A DNA stretch of 64,000 bases from DASVUS01 sp036388675 (GCA_036388675.1 DASVRI010000007.1:1-64000), one strand, 5' to 3'. Positions 9,665 to 18,883 are shown, counted from the first letter of the stretch. Made by a program: numbers and translations. Notes: generated by a model not told the origin, from the letters alone.

Positions 9665-9948
9665 GACAACGGCTTCACTGCTATTTAGGAGACGGCTTGT
9701 AGAGTGCAGTCGCCTCACAGGACGAGCACACGTGTTCGAGTACTTCGGCGGGCGTAATTAACGTCCTGCGCCGCCACATGTCTCGGTTGGCTTGCCCCTT
9801 TCGAGGTATATGCCAGTACTCGGAAATAAAAGGATCGGTGCCCTTGTGCCAGGGTTCGCACGGTTGTGTGGAGTCGGCCAGAGTTCTCACCACGCCCGGC
9901 TATGGCTTTGCGATCAGCAACGAAATTGCAGATCGATGTCAAAGCGGA

Positions 9949-9983
9949 GGAGAGGCGGTTTGTCCTGGACAAACCGCCTCTCC
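9949..9983. repeat. Perfect 17-bp inverted repeat downstream of rfbB
   Basis: Two perfect 17-base arms (GGAGAGGCGGTTTGTCC and its reverse complement) are separated by one T. It lies 44 bases past the rfbB stop, where a terminator would be expected, but no T-run follows on either strand. It could be a transcript end stabiliser or a remnant of a mobile hairpin. Confidence 0.7.
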
Positions 9984-10026
9984 GGTCGTAATTCCAACAT
10001 GGTCGCATTGGCCGTGGGGATGAAAG

Positions 10027-11073
10027 TTATTTCGTGGCGACCGATGTCTCGGCGCTGTGGTCGCCATATTGCTTTGAGTAGTAGTCGCGATAGGAGCCGC
10101 TGCGTGTTGCTTCAACCCAGTCGGTGTTATCGGCATACCAGCGAATAGTCTTTTCCAGGCCACTCTGCCAGGTTTCGCGTGGACGCCATCCCAGCTCGGT
10201 TTCCGCTTTGGTGGGGTCGATAGCGTAGCGGCGGTCGTGTCCGGGGCGATCTTGCACATACTTGATGAGCGAGTGCGGTTTGCCCAGAGCATCAAGGATC
10301 GAAGTCACGACATCAATGTTGTAGCGTTCGTTGCGCGCGCCCAGGTTATAGGCTTCACCGGAGCGCCCCTTCTGCAATGCCATCAGAATGCCGCGACAGT
10401 GGTCTTCCGCATAAATCCAGTCGCGCACGTTGCGCCCATCGCCATAAACGGGAATCGGTTCATCGCGTAGGGCGTTTGACAGCAACAAAGGGATTAACTT
10501 CTCAGGAAACTGGCGCGGCCCGTAGTTGTTGCCGCAGCGCGTCACGACCGTATCCAGCCCGAAAGTGTGATGTGCAGCACGCACCATGTGCTCGGCGCCT
10601 GCTTTGGAGGCTGCATACGGACTGTTGGGTTCAAAGGGCGACGACTCGGTAAAGAAGGAATTCTCGTCTTCAGGCAGGCTGCCCATTACTTCGTCGGTGG
10701 AAACCTGCAAAAAGCGCTTCACGCCGCGCTGCCGTGCCGCATCCAGCAGAACTTGCGTGCCCAAGATATTGGTGCGCAAAAACTCATCGGCGCAGGCAAT
10801 GCTACGATCAACGTGCGACTCAGCAGCGAAGTTCACCAGGGCGTCAGTGCCCTCATCCAGAGCAGCGAGTACTGACTCACGGTCGGTAATGTCACCCTGC
10901 ACAAAGCGATGGCGCGTCTCATCGACTCCATCCAAATTGCTCATGTTGCCGGCGTATGTCAGCGCATCGAAGTTGGTGACAACGCAGCCGGGGATCTCGT
11001 CGAGCACCAGACGAACAAAAGCCGAACCAATGAATCCGGCTCCACCTGTTACAAAAATATTTTTCAAATTCAT
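10027..11073 (-). CDS. rfbB: dTDP-glucose 4,6-dehydratase
   Basis: This enzyme converts dTDP-glucose to dTDP-4-keto-6-deoxyglucose, the second step of dTDP-L-rhamnose synthesis. The 348-residue length is normal. The NAD loop TGGAGFIGSAF is at residues 9-19, and NFAAESHVDRS, the STDEV strand (VSTDEVMGSLP) and the catalytic Tyr-Lys pair in SPYAASKAGAEH are present. GNNYGPRQFPEKLIP is also typical. The start at 11073 is chosen because GGAG lies just before it and the NAD loop follows at once. An upstream in-frame start would add 17 unlikely residues. rfbD is next on the same strand. rfbA and rfbC are not in the window. Confidence 0.95.
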   Translation of the reverse strand: MNLKNIFVTGGAGFIGSAFVRLVLDEIPGCVVTNFDALTYAGNMSNLDGVDETRHRFVQGDITDRESVLAALDEGTDALVNFAAESHVDRSIACADEFLRTNILGTQVLLDAARQRGVKRFLQVSTDEVMGSLPEDENSFFTESSPFEPNSPYAASKAGAEHMVRAAHHTFGLDTVVTRCGNNYGPRQFPEKLIPLLLSNALRDEPIPVYGDGRNVRDWIYAEDHCRGILMALQKGRSGEAYNLGARNERYNIDVVTSILDALGKPHSLIKYVQDRPGHDRRYAIDPTKAETELGWRPRETWQSGLEKTIRWYADNTDWVEATRSGSYRDYYSKQYGDHSAETSVATK

Positions 11074-11187
11074 AGATTTCTCCGCAACTCTCATCACAAC
11101 TTGTATTTGCATCAGGATTGCCACACCCTTGTATTACACTCTTGCGCGAGGCAGTCACAAATCATACCATCCCCAAACGGCACTTGA

Positions 11188-12117
11188 CTAAGCCCTGGCG
11201 TCGCTGTCCGGCTCAGCGGCACGCAGTTGGTTCAGGCAGGCGTTCAAGCCGTCCTGCCAGTGCGGCAACTTCACGCCCAGAGCATGCTGCGCTTTGTCGT
11301 TGTTTAAGCGCGAATTCAGCGGACGTTTGGCGGGTGTAGGATACGCTGCACTCGGCACCGCTTCGACACTTTGCACTTTCAAGTCCCAACCGTGGCTGCG
11401 TGCCGCGTCGAAGATCGATTGCGCGAAACCATGCCACGTCGTTTCGCCGCCGTTACACAGATGGTAAATGCCACGGTTGAATCCTTCGGTTTGTGCGTGG
11501 CTCAAGGCTTGCAGCGTGGCCTGCGCCAGTTGCGGCGCATAGGTGGGAGCACCGTGTTGATCGGCTACAACGCTGAGCTTATCGCGCTCATGCCCCAGGC
11601 GCAGCATGGTTTTTAGAAAGTTTTTGCCGAACGCATCATAAACCCAGGACGTGCGAAACACCAGGTATTGCCCACCAGCAGCCGTAATCCCCTGTTCGCC
11701 CGCCAGTTTGGATTCTCCGTAGACATTCAGCGGCGACGTGTCATCATCTTCTGCCCAGGGACGCGACCCGGTTCCGGGAAAAACGTAGTCGGTGGAGTAG
11801 TGTACAAACGGAATCTCGCGTGTGGCACACCAACGTGCCAGCAGGGCCGGCGCCTCGCCATTGATGCGCATGGCCGCATCGCGTTCTTCCTCGGCTTTGT
11901 CAACCTGTGTATAAGCCGCAGCATTGATCACGGCTTGCACTTTGTGATGCGACAAAAGTGCTTCGAGAATTACCAGCAATTCTTCAGGATGCTCCAGGTC
12001 GGCAGCGGGACGAGAAAGCCCGATGCCGCGCGCACCCAGCAGAGAAATCAGAGCGCGCCCGACCTGCCCACTTGCGCCAACAACCACAACCTGTCCGTCA
12101 CTTGCAAAACTTTCCAT
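11188..12117 (-). CDS. rfbD: dTDP-4-dehydrorhamnose reductase
   Basis: This is the last step of dTDP-L-rhamnose synthesis, an NAD(P)H-dependent reduction. The 309-residue protein has the extended-SDR cofactor loop GASGQVGRAL at about residue 14, the VINAAAYTQVDKAE motif, HYSTDYVFPG and the catalytic YGESKLAGE. It also has RTSWVYDAFGKNF, the family's rhamnose-site segment. It lies 114 bases upstream of rfbB on the same strand and is probably co-transcribed with it. No ribosome site is obvious before the ATG. Confidence 0.95.
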   Translation of the reverse strand: MESFASDGQVVVVGASGQVGRALISLLGARGIGLSRPAADLEHPEELLVILEALLSHHKVQAVINAAAYTQVDKAEEERDAAMRINGEAPALLARWCATREIPFVHYSTDYVFPGTGSRPWAEDDDTSPLNVYGESKLAGEQGITAAGGQYLVFRTSWVYDAFGKNFLKTMLRLGHERDKLSVVADQHGAPTYAPQLAQATLQALSHAQTEGFNRGIYHLCNGGETTWHGFAQSIFDAARSHGWDLKVQSVEAVPSAAYPTPAKRPLNSRLNNDKAQHALGVKLPHWQDGLNACLNQLRAAEPDSDARA

Positions 12118-12195
12118 AATCGAAGATTAACGAGTACTCAGAAGACCTCAAACGGCACGCGAGGTGTACAACAAAAGAAAAATTAGACGCAAATT

Positions 12196-13362
12196 TCAAT
12201 CCGTAGTGCTATCTGTTTCCGAGCCGTTGAACGCGCCATCGAAGATCCATTCATAGCGAAACAGCGGACCTGGTTCATGTGCTGCATCAGCCACAGCCGA
12301 TACATCTTTATTCGCCCCGGCGGTGCGCGCAGCTCGCAACTCCGGTGGCACGTTGGCCAGATGCAGCGCCAGATAGTTCTCGCCCACGAGCAGCACGCGA
12401 CTGAGATCGATAGTGTTAATACCACTGCGATGCGAGAGTAGCGGTGCGCCATTGACGTAAAGCGTTGCCGCAACCGGAGTTTCCAACAGCAAGCGGCCAC
12501 CGCGTGGAACAAAGTGCAGCGGCAAGCGCCAACGCAACCATACGGATGTATCGGTCGTTGCGGCGGAGCCGGAGACTGCTTCCCCGCCCCCGGCTTTTAC
12601 AGAAAGAGACGGAATGGCTTGCGGCGCGAAGACCTGCACTCCCGGTCGCTGAGAGGCATCAATGTTTAGCCTGGCGTTGCTCCACGCTACAGAAGTAGCT
12701 GCGGTCGGCTCAGTGCGCCAACGCACCACAATTCGATTCGAGCCACTATTCCTATCAGGCTGCTTACGGACGCTCCCTGATGGTGCAGTTTGCTGTGCCC
12801 TTGTCGGTGGAACCGGCGTTCTGATCTGCACTGCTTTTGGCGGCTTGATCGCGTCCATCGCCATCCAGCGGCGCGGAGGCGGAGAAGCGTTGTTCCAATA
12901 TTGCCAACCCTGCGGTGCGGAGTTGGCATCAGTCCGTTGCTCAGTGAATGGAAACACAAAGACGTTTACGCCCTCACGATGCATTTGCCATTGTGCGGCG
13001 CGCAGCGTTTGTTCCAGTGAAGGCAGCAGCAACGCATCTTTCCATTCAGCCGTCAGCACGGCGTCGGGCGGCGACGCATAGCGAAAGCGCAACGGCGTCA
13101 TTGCGCCCAGAAGAGTGAATATCTGCGACATGGGTGCGGCGCGCATCGAGAGTGAGCCGCGTAGCTGTGCCGGCCCATCAGGTGCTGTCGTGACGAAGGA
13201 TTCCTCAGCATCCACCGAGATGTTTCCGGTGGCTGCCGGCTGCGCAAAGGACGCTTCCGCTAAATCATCACAGTGGGCCGCAATGGGTGATATAAGAAGC
13301 GCCCCGAGCAGAAGAATCGCGCTGACGGTGCGGTGATGCCGCTTTCGCGGCGGGTGAATCAT
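12196..13362 (-). CDS. Secreted protein with STN-like and lectin-like parts
   Basis: A 388-residue exported protein of unknown function. It starts with a basic region and a signal peptide (VSAILLLGALLISPIAAHC). Residues about 65-135 resemble an STN domain, the small fold found at the start of secretins and TonB receptors (GSLSMRAAPMSQIFTLLG, then a second LEQTLRAAQWQMHREGVNVFV strand-helix unit). A Pro-rich linker follows. The last 150 residues look like a galactose-binding jelly roll (LRWRLPLHFVPRGGRLLLE, then LYVNGAPLLSHRSG and LVGENYLALHLAN). I start it at ATG 13362. It diverges from the methyltransferase gene with only 72 bases between them. Confidence 0.65.
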   Translation of the reverse strand: MIHPPRKRHHRTVSAILLLGALLISPIAAHCDDLAEASFAQPAATGNISVDAEESFVTTAPDGPAQLRGSLSMRAAPMSQIFTLLGAMTPLRFRYASPPDAVLTAEWKDALLLPSLEQTLRAAQWQMHREGVNVFVFPFTEQRTDANSAPQGWQYWNNASPPPRRWMAMDAIKPPKAVQIRTPVPPTRAQQTAPSGSVRKQPDRNSGSNRIVVRWRTEPTAATSVAWSNARLNIDASQRPGVQVFAPQAIPSLSVKAGGGEAVSGSAATTDTSVWLRWRLPLHFVPRGGRLLLETPVAATLYVNGAPLLSHRSGINTIDLSRVLLVGENYLALHLANVPPELRAARTAGANKDVSAVADAAHEPGPLFRYEWIFDGAFNGSETDSTTD

Positions 13363-13434
13363 GCACACAAGTATAGCTCAGCTTCGGGAAAAATGGACTT
13401 CCCTCACCGGGCGCTTTGCTACACTTGAGACATC

Positions 13435-14085
13435 GTGAAAAGTTCCCGTCCACCGCGTTCTTCTCAAGAAACGCAGCATTACTTTACGCACCGTCCCAGC
13501 GGAACGAATCTGCCCAAAGGTTCTCCAAAGACGCGCAGCATTGAAGTGCTGCGGCGCGGCGTCACCCTGCAACTCACAAGCGGCGCCGGTGTTTTCTCCA
13601 TCGGAGCCCTGGACGAAGGTTCAGCCCTTCTCATCGACACCGCGCAGTGGAGCCGCGACGCACGAGTACTCGACATGGGTTGCGGCTGGGGCGCAGTCGG
13701 CTGCTTCGTGGCTCGTCTCTCGCCGGAAGCGCGGGTGTATCTGTGCGACATCAACTTGCGCGCAACCGAGTTGTCGCGGGAGAACATTCGCGCCAACGGA
13801 TTGAAGAACGCTGCCGTCTGGTGCGGCGATGGCGCGGCTGCCGCGCGTGACCAATGGTTCGATGCGGTTTTGTGCAATCCGCCGGTGCGCGCCGGCAACG
13901 CCGTTATCGCACAACTGTTTGAGGACGCTCATCGAGTACTCAAAGCGGGCGGCACATTATGGGTCGTGCTGCGCACCGCACAGGGCGCTAAAAGCTGGGC
14001 GCGACGCCTGGAAGAAAACTGGGGCAACTGCGAAACCGTCACCATTGAGCAAGGCTATCGCATTCTCAAAAGCGTGAAGCAATGA
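13435..14085 (+). CDS. RsmC-like class I SAM methyltransferase
   Basis: A 216-residue methyltransferase. Motif I is VLDMGCGWGAVGCFVA at about residues 81-96, followed by VYLCDINLRATELSREN. Motif IV is LCNPPVRAG, the Asn-Pro-Pro signature of base N-methyltransferases. This pattern and size fit the C-terminal half of RsmC/RlmG, which methylate guanine N2 in ribosomal RNA. The N-terminal pseudo-domain of long RsmC is absent, as in many bacteria. The start is GTG. The stop overlaps the following NHL frame. Two GAGTACTC copies (13664 and 13934) both encode Arg-Val-Leu. Confidence 0.8.
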   Translation: MKSSRPPRSSQETQHYFTHRPSGTNLPKGSPKTRSIEVLRRGVTLQLTSGAGVFSIGALDEGSALLIDTAQWSRDARVLDMGCGWGAVGCFVARLSPEARVYLCDINLRATELSRENIRANGLKNAAVWCGDGAAAARDQWFDAVLCNPPVRAGNAVIAQLFEDAHRVLKAGGTLWVVLRTAQGAKSWARRLEENWGNCETVTIEQGYRILKSVKQ

Positions 14086-14156
14086 TACAGGCGCAGTATC
14101 AATGGACCACGATTGGCTATGAGAAACGTTACATCCTCACCTCAAATTTCTTAAAG

Positions 14157-15092
14157 ATGTTGCGTTGCTTTTTATTTTTCATTCTTGTTGGCCTTGCCGG
14201 CTGCGCGCGCACGCCGCAAGGAACACAACGAGTACTCACATCGCGTCCGGTGCAGGTATGGGGCGAACAGGGCGCTCGTCCCGGAGAGTTCACGCAGCCG
14301 CGCGCCGCCGCCGTAGCGCCGGATGGATTTGTTTACATTTGTGACATTACGGGACGCATTCACAAATGGAGTAAAGACGGCAAGTTCATCAAAGCGTGGA
14401 AGTCTCCCAAGCTGCGCGACGACCTGCCCGAAGGCCCTGAAGGCATCACCGTTTTGCGCGACGGCAACATCGCGTTCAGCAACACACATGCTTCACGCAT
14501 CATTATTTTTTCGCCGCAGGGAAAGCAGTTACGCCAGTTCGGAACCTATGGCACCGGACCCGGCCAGTTTCTGTTGGTGACCGGCATCTGCTCCGATGCC
14601 GAAGGCTTTATTTACGCCGCTGATTACGGCGGCGAGTTCGACCGCGTTTCCAAGTGGACGCCGCAGGGGAAGCTGGTCGCATCGTGGATTGGCCACGGCA
14701 GCGGGCCGCGCCAGTTTCGCCGGCCTTGCGGTTTAGCAATTTCGCGCGAAGGCGATTTGCTGGTAGCCGACATCGGCAATCATCGCATTCAACGACTGGA
14801 TCGAAAAACCGGCGCTTACAAAAGCGAATTCGGCGGGCGCGGGCACGGCGATGGGCAACTCAGCTATCCCTATGGCGTGGCGGTTGATGGAGGTGGAAAC
14901 ATCTACGCTGTGGAGTATGGCAATCATCGCGTGCAGAAGTTCTCGCCACAGGGCAAGCACATCGCCAAGTGGGGCGGGCCTGGACACGCTATCGGGCAAC
15001 TGGCGACACCGCGCGGTCTCGCCGTTGATAAGGATGGCACCGTCTACGTCATGGACACCATGAATCATCGTGTCCAGAAGTTTCATTTTTAG
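14157..15092 (+). CDS. NHL-repeat lipoprotein
   Basis: A 311-residue protein. The start at 14157 gives a clean lipoprotein signal (MLRCFLFFILVGLAGC), with lipid attachment expected on Cys16. An earlier ATG at 14082, overlapping the methyltransferase stop, would bury this signal, so I prefer the later start. The rest is a beta-propeller of five or six NHL blades, each with a repeated unit like GPGQFLLVTGICSD, ending NHRIQRL or NHRVQKF. NHL propellers bind other molecules. Some are enzymes, but no active site is visible here. It is anchored to a membrane and faces outward. Confidence 0.85.
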   Translation: MLRCFLFFILVGLAGCARTPQGTQRVLTSRPVQVWGEQGARPGEFTQPRAAAVAPDGFVYICDITGRIHKWSKDGKFIKAWKSPKLRDDLPEGPEGITVLRDGNIAFSNTHASRIIIFSPQGKQLRQFGTYGTGPGQFLLVTGICSDAEGFIYAADYGGEFDRVSKWTPQGKLVASWIGHGSGPRQFRRPCGLAISREGDLLVADIGNHRIQRLDRKTGAYKSEFGGRGHGDGQLSYPYGVAVDGGGNIYAVEYGNHRVQKFSPQGKHIAKWGGPGHAIGQLATPRGLAVDKDGTVYVMDTMNHRVQKFHF

Positions 15093-15119
15093 AAGGCGGC
15101 AAGCTCACAGGCCGCGTCG

Positions 15120-15362
15120 CTACCGCGTTTCCAGGCTGATTGCGCTTCGGGTTGCGATGTTGATGGGTGGCGCTTCGGCGCGACGCTCGGTCATGCGGCG
15201 CTCGGTGTGCCGTCGTTCCCCGCGACGTTTATTGAGGCCGTAAACCATGACGCCGTCGCGCAAACCGGCGATGTAGAACTCGCCCATAGCGGGGTTTGTT
15301 GCGGTTCTGCGTTCCAGGCTGCGTCTTTCGGCGGCCCGGCGGTCACTGCTGCGTCGTTCCAT
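15120..15362 (-). CDS. Small protein with (D/E)RR pentad repeats
   Basis: An 80-residue basic protein. Residues 1-20 have four x-(D/E)-R-R-x pentads (ERRSSDRRAAERRSLERR). A middle segment of about 28 residues (GEFYIAGLRDGVMVYGLN) could form short beta strands. A second array then follows (GERRHTERRMTERR). The same pentads occur in the tail of the GT4 enzyme at 6044-7471. AGGA lies 9 bases before the ATG. It is on the opposite strand to both neighbours. Low-complexity coding makes the call moderate. No function is assigned. Confidence 0.5.
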   Translation of the reverse strand: MERRSSDRRAAERRSLERRTATNPAMGEFYIAGLRDGVMVYGLNKRRGERRHTERRMTERRAEAPPINIATRSAISLETR

Positions 15363-15476
15363 AATCGAATTCCTAGAGTTGATCTATTCGCCGCATCGCG
15401 CCTCGCATACGCATATTGCGTGCCGAGTTTGCACAGATCAACAAAGCGCCGCAGCGTCTTTTGTAAACTGTGGCCG

Positions 15477-16913
15477 ATGAGTACTCATAATCCTTCTATT
15501 CGTGTTCGCATGGCGCCCTCACCGACCGGCATGATGCATGTCGGTAACGCGCGCACAGCCCTGTTCAACTACCTCTTCGCGCGGCATCACGGCGGCACGT
15601 TCGTGTTGCGCATCGAAGACACCGATGCGTTGCGCAACGATGTTGCGTTTGAGCAAGTTATTTTCGAAGCCATCAAGTGGCTCGGCCTCGATCCCGATGA
15701 AGGCCCGCAGGTCGGCGGCAATTACGGCCCCTATCGCCAGAGCGAACGCTTCGACTTGTATAACCAATACTTGAATCAACTTCTGGAAAGCGGCGCAGCC
15801 TACAAAGCCTATGAAACATCGGAAGAACTGGCGGCCATGAAAGCTGAACAGCAAGCCAACAAACAACCGCCGCGTTACAACGGTGCGCACCGCGACCTCA
15901 CATCCGAGCAGCGCGCCGCATTAGAAGCCGAGGGCCGTAAAGCCGTGGTTCGCTTTCGTGTGCCTGAAGGAGAAACCGGCTGGGACGACCTGGTGCGCGG
16001 CAATGTGACGTGGCAAAACAAAGAAATTGACGATTTCGTGATCGCCAAAAGTGAAGGCGGCCCGACTTACAACTTTGCCTGTGTCATCGACGACGCGCTG
16101 ATGAAAATTTCGCACGTCATTCGCGGTGAAGATGGTCTCAGCAACACGCCGCGCCAACTGATGTTATACAAAGCTTTGGGTTTTGAAACGCCGCTTTTCG
16201 CGCATCTGCCGTTTCTGCTGGGGCGCGACCGCAGTAAGTTGAGCAAGCGCCATGGGCCGGTCAGCCTGCTGGAGTTCCGCGACAACGGCATCTTGCCCGC
16301 CGCGATGTTCAATTACCTGGCGCTCTTAGGCTGGAATCCAGGCGGCGGCGATACGCAGGAAATCTTTTCGCGCGATGAACTTATCGCAAAGTTTTCGCTC
16401 GAAGGTGTCAACAAAGCGGGCGCGATTTTCGACATCGAAAAATTGCAGTGGATCAACATCCAGTATCTCAAAGCGATGCCGATTGAAGAGTTCATCGAAC
16501 TGGCGCGGCCATTTCTCAAAGACATTCCCGTTGGGGATGATGAGTACTCGAAGCAGGCGCTCCATCTGGCGCGCGAGCGCATCCATAACATCAGCGATAT
16601 TAAAGATGCGGCGACATACTTTTTCAGTGATGATTACACACTCGATGAAGCGGGTGCGGCCAAGCATCTCACTGAAGTATCGGCGCCGCGCTTGCGCCAA
16701 CTGCGCGAACGTTTTGCCGCGTTGTCGGAATGGAATCACGATGCAGTTGAAGGCGCGATTCGTGCGCTGGCCGAAGAGTTGAGCATTAAGCCGGCAGAGT
16801 TGATTCACCCCAGTCGCATGGCGGTTTCGGGGCGCACCGTTGGGCCTTCGGTGTTTGAGTTACTGGCTGTGTTGGGTCGTGAACGAGTACTCAGCAGGTT
16901 ACAAAAATATTGA
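15477..16913 (+). CDS. gltX: Glutamyl-tRNA synthetase
   Basis: This enzyme charges tRNA-Glu with glutamate. The 478-residue length is normal. The class I HIGH-type motif is MAPSPTGMMHVGNARTALF at residues 11-29, with VLRIEDTD at about 44, and the second motif appears as DRSKLSKRHG. The start is ATG 15477, because the family's conserved N-terminus begins at once. A longer frame reaching 15207 would cover the small gene on the other strand. GAGTACTC overlaps the start codon (Met-Ser-Thr) and recurs at 16542 and 16885. Confidence 0.97.
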   Translation: MSTHNPSIRVRMAPSPTGMMHVGNARTALFNYLFARHHGGTFVLRIEDTDALRNDVAFEQVIFEAIKWLGLDPDEGPQVGGNYGPYRQSERFDLYNQYLNQLLESGAAYKAYETSEELAAMKAEQQANKQPPRYNGAHRDLTSEQRAALEAEGRKAVVRFRVPEGETGWDDLVRGNVTWQNKEIDDFVIAKSEGGPTYNFACVIDDALMKISHVIRGEDGLSNTPRQLMLYKALGFETPLFAHLPFLLGRDRSKLSKRHGPVSLLEFRDNGILPAAMFNYLALLGWNPGGGDTQEIFSRDELIAKFSLEGVNKAGAIFDIEKLQWINIQYLKAMPIEEFIELARPFLKDIPVGDDEYSKQALHLARERIHNISDIKDAATYFFSDDYTLDEAGAAKHLTEVSAPRLRQLRERFAALSEWNHDAVEGAIRALAEELSIKPAELIHPSRMAVSGRTVGPSVFELLAVLGRERVLSRLQKY

Positions 16914-16997
16914 CAACCAGTAGTTGAGAAGCCGCGTTGAAAGAGCGGCATCCAGTTTGCGCCAATGTCGGCAAACTCTCAAAGGAGATTTCCACAC

Positions 16998-17498
16998 ATG
17001 CCACTCGACACACTGGACGGAATGCTGGCCCATGAATTGTCGGATTTGCTTTCAGCGGAAAACCAATTCGCCAAGGCGCTACAGCAAACGGTTAAAGCCG
17101 CCGATAGCGAACAGGTCAGGCAAATGGCGCAAGAGCATCTCGAAGAAACCAAGCAGCAAGCCGAGAACCTGAAGCAGGCGTTCAGTATTCTGGGACAGAA
17201 GCCGGAAAAAGGCATGGTCTGCAAAGGTGCGCAGGGCATCATCGAAGAGAACAACACGACGCTGAAGGAAGAAAAACCCAAAGGTGTTATGAAAGATTTG
17301 GCGCTCATCGGTGGCAACCTGCGCGCGGAGCACTACGAAATCGCGGGCTATACCAAAGCGGTGGCCATTGCGAAAGCTCTGGGCCAGAAAGAAGTCGTAA
17401 AAATTTTACGCGACAATCTAGCCCAGGAAAAAGCGACCGCTAAAAAGCTGGAAGCTGCTACACCTGAATTCTTAAAGCAGGCGCAAGCCGCAGCGTAA
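16998..17498 (+). CDS. DUF892 (YciE/YciF) ferritin-like protein
   Basis: A 166-residue protein of the DUF892 family, a four-helix bundle related to ferritins and linked to stress in enteric bacteria. It has the family's opening (LDGMLAHELSDLLSAENQFA) and metal-site type residues: a Glu in SAENQ, HLEET, and RAEHYEIAGYTKA near the end. Members bind two metal ions. The start is fixed by AAGGAG 10 bases before ATG 16998. A strong terminator follows at 17541. It may be a single-gene unit behind gltX. Confidence 0.85.
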   Translation: MPLDTLDGMLAHELSDLLSAENQFAKALQQTVKAADSEQVRQMAQEHLEETKQQAENLKQAFSILGQKPEKGMVCKGAQGIIEENNTTLKEEKPKGVMKDLALIGGNLRAEHYEIAGYTKAVAIAKALGQKEVVKILRDNLAQEKATAKKLEAATPEFLKQAQAAA

Positions 17499-17540
17499 AC
17501 ATGACCTAACATTCGCTGCAAAAGCTGTTACAATTTCGAA

Positions 17541-17570
17541 CAGGTCGGCCTTCGGGTCGGCCTGTTTTTT
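17541..17570 (+). terminator. Rho-independent terminator after the DUF892 gene
   Basis: A 10-bp stem (two G-T pairs) closed by a TTCG tetraloop is followed at once by six T. It lies 43 bases after the DUF892 stop and is a textbook terminator. Confidence 0.9.
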
Positions 17571-17637
17571 GTGTCGGCTGTTGCACCACACTGTTGCATC
17601 ACACTTTTGTGTTGCACTCTCGCATTGCCCCGCCTCT

Positions 17638-18462
17638 ATGACTCAATGCCTCACTCATAAATGGATTCGTGTGACATACTCCGCGCCGGTTGGGCGTTGC
17701 GTGCGACAGTTGCGCGTGCTTCCGCCACCGGCACGCGGCGCGCAGCGAGTACTCGATATGCAGTGGCGCTGCGAACCGGAACAGGATGCGGTGCGGGAAC
17801 TGACGGACGACTTCGGCAACCTTATTCTGGAGTTGCAACACACACGCATCGAACGCGAATTTATCTGGGCGGTTGAACTGCAAACGCAATGCGGCTCCGG
17901 CGACGTGTTGCGCAACGAAGGTGTTCCGGCAACGGGCATCGGCGCGTTCCTGTTGCCCTCGGCTTTGTGCGACGCCAATCCCGAAGTTGAACGCGCCGTC
18001 GAGCATCTACGCGAAACGCAGCAAATCGGGCCGAAAGTTGTTGAAGAAAGTGCGACCCGTATCTGCGCCTGGGCGCATCGCGCTCTCGAGTATGCGCCGG
18101 GCACAACCGACGCGCGCACCACGGTTTCACAAGCGCTGAGGCGTGGCAGCGGCGTTTGTCAGGACTACGCGCATGTCATGATTGCCCTGTGCCGCAGTGC
18201 GAGAATTCCGGCGCGTTATGTTTCGGGTTATCTGCCCGGTGAAGGCGCCATGCACGCCTGGGTCGAAGTGCTTGATGGTGACAGATGGTTAGCCTTCGAT
18301 CCCACACATAATCGTCGCACCCGCCCTGACTACGTTTTCGTCGCCTGTGGCCGTGATTATCGCGACGTATCGCCTGTCAGCGGCTCTTATCACGGCAATG
18401 CCACAGCGCGCCTGCGCACGAAAAGTGAAATCAAAGTTGTCAACAGAATTAGCGACGAATGA
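17638..18462 (+). CDS. Transglutaminase-like protein
   Basis: A 274-residue cytoplasmic protein. Residues 1-75 form the bacterial transglutaminase N-terminal beta domain. The core carries the papain-like triad: Cys in GSGVCQDYAHVMI, His in GAMHAWVEV and Asp in LAFDPTHN. The family includes peptidases and amide-forming enzymes, and the substrate is not known. The start at 17638 is preferred because upstream codons match nothing and overlap the terminator. Confidence 0.85.
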   Translation: MTQCLTHKWIRVTYSAPVGRCVRQLRVLPPPARGAQRVLDMQWRCEPEQDAVRELTDDFGNLILELQHTRIEREFIWAVELQTQCGSGDVLRNEGVPATGIGAFLLPSALCDANPEVERAVEHLRETQQIGPKVVEESATRICAWAHRALEYAPGTTDARTTVSQALRRGSGVCQDYAHVMIALCRSARIPARYVSGYLPGEGAMHAWVEVLDGDRWLAFDPTHNRRTRPDYVFVACGRDYRDVSPVSGSYHGNATARLRTKSEIKVVNRISDE

Positions 18463-18883
18463 CCACTTAGATAGACTTCTTTCACAAGCGATTTGCGGCT
18501 TCGCCAACACCGGCTATCATCTTGTTTTCTTTCTCAGGCAGATATTTTTGCCGCCAGCACAAGGGCGAGTACCCGTGATTCCAGAAACTCTCTACAACCG
18601 GAGAGTAATACCTGTGATAAAATATGCGGCGAACTTGAGGACATAAAGCGCCTAGGAACTTCAAGGTTGACGAGTTCTTGTTTTACCTGACAGTAACGAT
18701 GAAGTGGCCTCATGTTCAGAGTGCTCAGGGTATAGCGTGGGCCTTCTCCGTGATCTTTGCGCCACGGTAGATGTTCATTCAGAAAATATCTCACCTGCCT
18801 GAGTCGCAAAAAATGCAGCACGAACTTGTTTGCGTGTCTATCATCCAGTAACTGATAAAGAATCGTTAACTTCACAATTTCAT
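18463..18883. other. Intergenic region of about 420 bases
   Basis: No supported gene is seen. Minus-strand frames here show no domain pattern or codon bias. It probably holds the promoter of the glycosyltransferase that follows. I see no clean -10/-35 pair and no GAGTACTC copy, only a near copy ending in CCC at about 18566. Confidence 0.4.

Noticed and set aside
9461..10023. Several small frames of 60-118 codons on both strands in the 9446-10026 gap
   Set aside because: They are built from the inverted-repeat element and the 35-base palindrome, and none resembles a protein.
15207..15476. An in-frame upstream extension of gltX by 90 residues
   Set aside because: The conserved glutamyl-tRNA synthetase start (VRMAPSPTG) follows ATG 15477 directly, and the extension covers the small minus-strand gene and shows no family match.
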